DNA from: Ekhidna sp.
Lineage (GTDB): Bacteria; Bacteroidota; Bacteroidia; Cytophagales; Cyclobacteriaceae
Length of the DNA stretch: 5,551 bases
NCBI GenBank assembly: GCA_028821635.1
Contig: JAPPDO010000344.1
Location: 1 to 5,551, forward strand
Reading direction: 5' to 3'
Part shown: in pieces, positions 5,497 to 5,551 of the stretch
How positions within the stretch are numbered: the first letter of the stretch is position 1
Layout: every line of letters starts with the position of its first letter
Notes under the pieces: model-generated
The model's database searches: none
What the model saw: the letters and a program-made list of their open reading frames with translations, nothing else
What the model was told of the DNA's origin: nothing
Program-made: the position numbers and the translations under genes

Positions 5497-5551
5497 GGCA
5501 TTGCTAATTTAGCATAGTTAAATGATTGAATAACAAATATAAAGAATATTC
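5497..5551. repeat. Direct repeat copy B of the 55-57 base block, running to the window edge
   Basis: This copy aligns with 5242-5298. On the minus strand it has TATATTTG (5541-5534) and an ATG at the aligned site, but a one-base difference puts TAG three codons later, so it does not encode the hydrophobic peptide of copy A. Similarity may extend beyond the window end. Confidence 0.6.

Larger units (their letters stand above)
5200..5551. other. Gene-free 3' intergenic region holding repeats
   Basis: No confident coding region starts or ends here after the hemC stop. The content, in order, is the duplicated block A with the doubtful minus-strand ORF, the GTGC-rich repeat, an AT-rich gap, the AATCACGG-type stretch, a poly-A tract (about 5474-5489) and block B. 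No strong hairpin terminator for hemC is visible in the first 60 bases. A 105-residue minus-strand frame spans the repeats but has the low-complexity look of translated repeat DNA and is not called. Confidence 0.6.

Overview
The window looks like a chromosomal stretch from a member of the Bacteroidota, probably of Cytophagales type; the class-level guess is an inference. The grounds are a type B ribosomal protein L31 next to the Bacteroidota-style alternative GlmU protein, a cysteine-rich delta-prime clamp-loader subunit, and two good matches to the Bacteroidota -7 promoter element (TANNTTTG) just ahead of genes, with no clear Shine-Dalgarno sites. All confident genes are on the + strand.

Layout. 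Positions 1-1407 hold the 3' part of a surface-type protein with cadherin-like repeats followed by ankyrin repeats. An in-frame TGA at 58-60 falls inside a cadherin repeat and separates the last 60 bases of the upstream part from a 448-codon downstream part. Positions 1408-1505 are a short spacer with a near-perfect Bacteroidota promoter. It drives rpmE2 (1506-1751). After an 89-base spacer with an inverted repeat and a second -7 element comes a tightly packed group: the GlmU-like protein (1841-3019), holB (3028-4158), an unrecognised 41-residue small ORF (4151-4276) and hemC (4273-5199). These are joined by an 8-base gap, an 8-base overlap and an ATGA overlap, so they probably form one operon with coupled translation. 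The products serve translation, cell-envelope precursor synthesis, DNA replication and tetrapyrrole synthesis. This is a housekeeping mix rather than one pathway.

Positions 5200-5551 hold no confident gene. They contain an interspersed GTGC-rich repeat of a kind found in many environmental bacterial genomes, a second AT-rich repeat-like stretch, and two copies (about 80% identical) of a 55-57 base block, one on each side. Each copy carries a minus-strand TANNTTTG element. The copy nearer hemC leads into a 37-codon minus-strand ORF with a hydrophobic N-terminus, which may be a small membrane protein, a gene remnant or chance.

I see no CRISPR array, tRNA, rRNA, transposase or convincing new multi-gene system. 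The points most worth checking are the TGA inside the cadherin-ankyrin frame, the small ORF wedged between holB and hemC, and the duplicated block around the 3' intergenic repeat.
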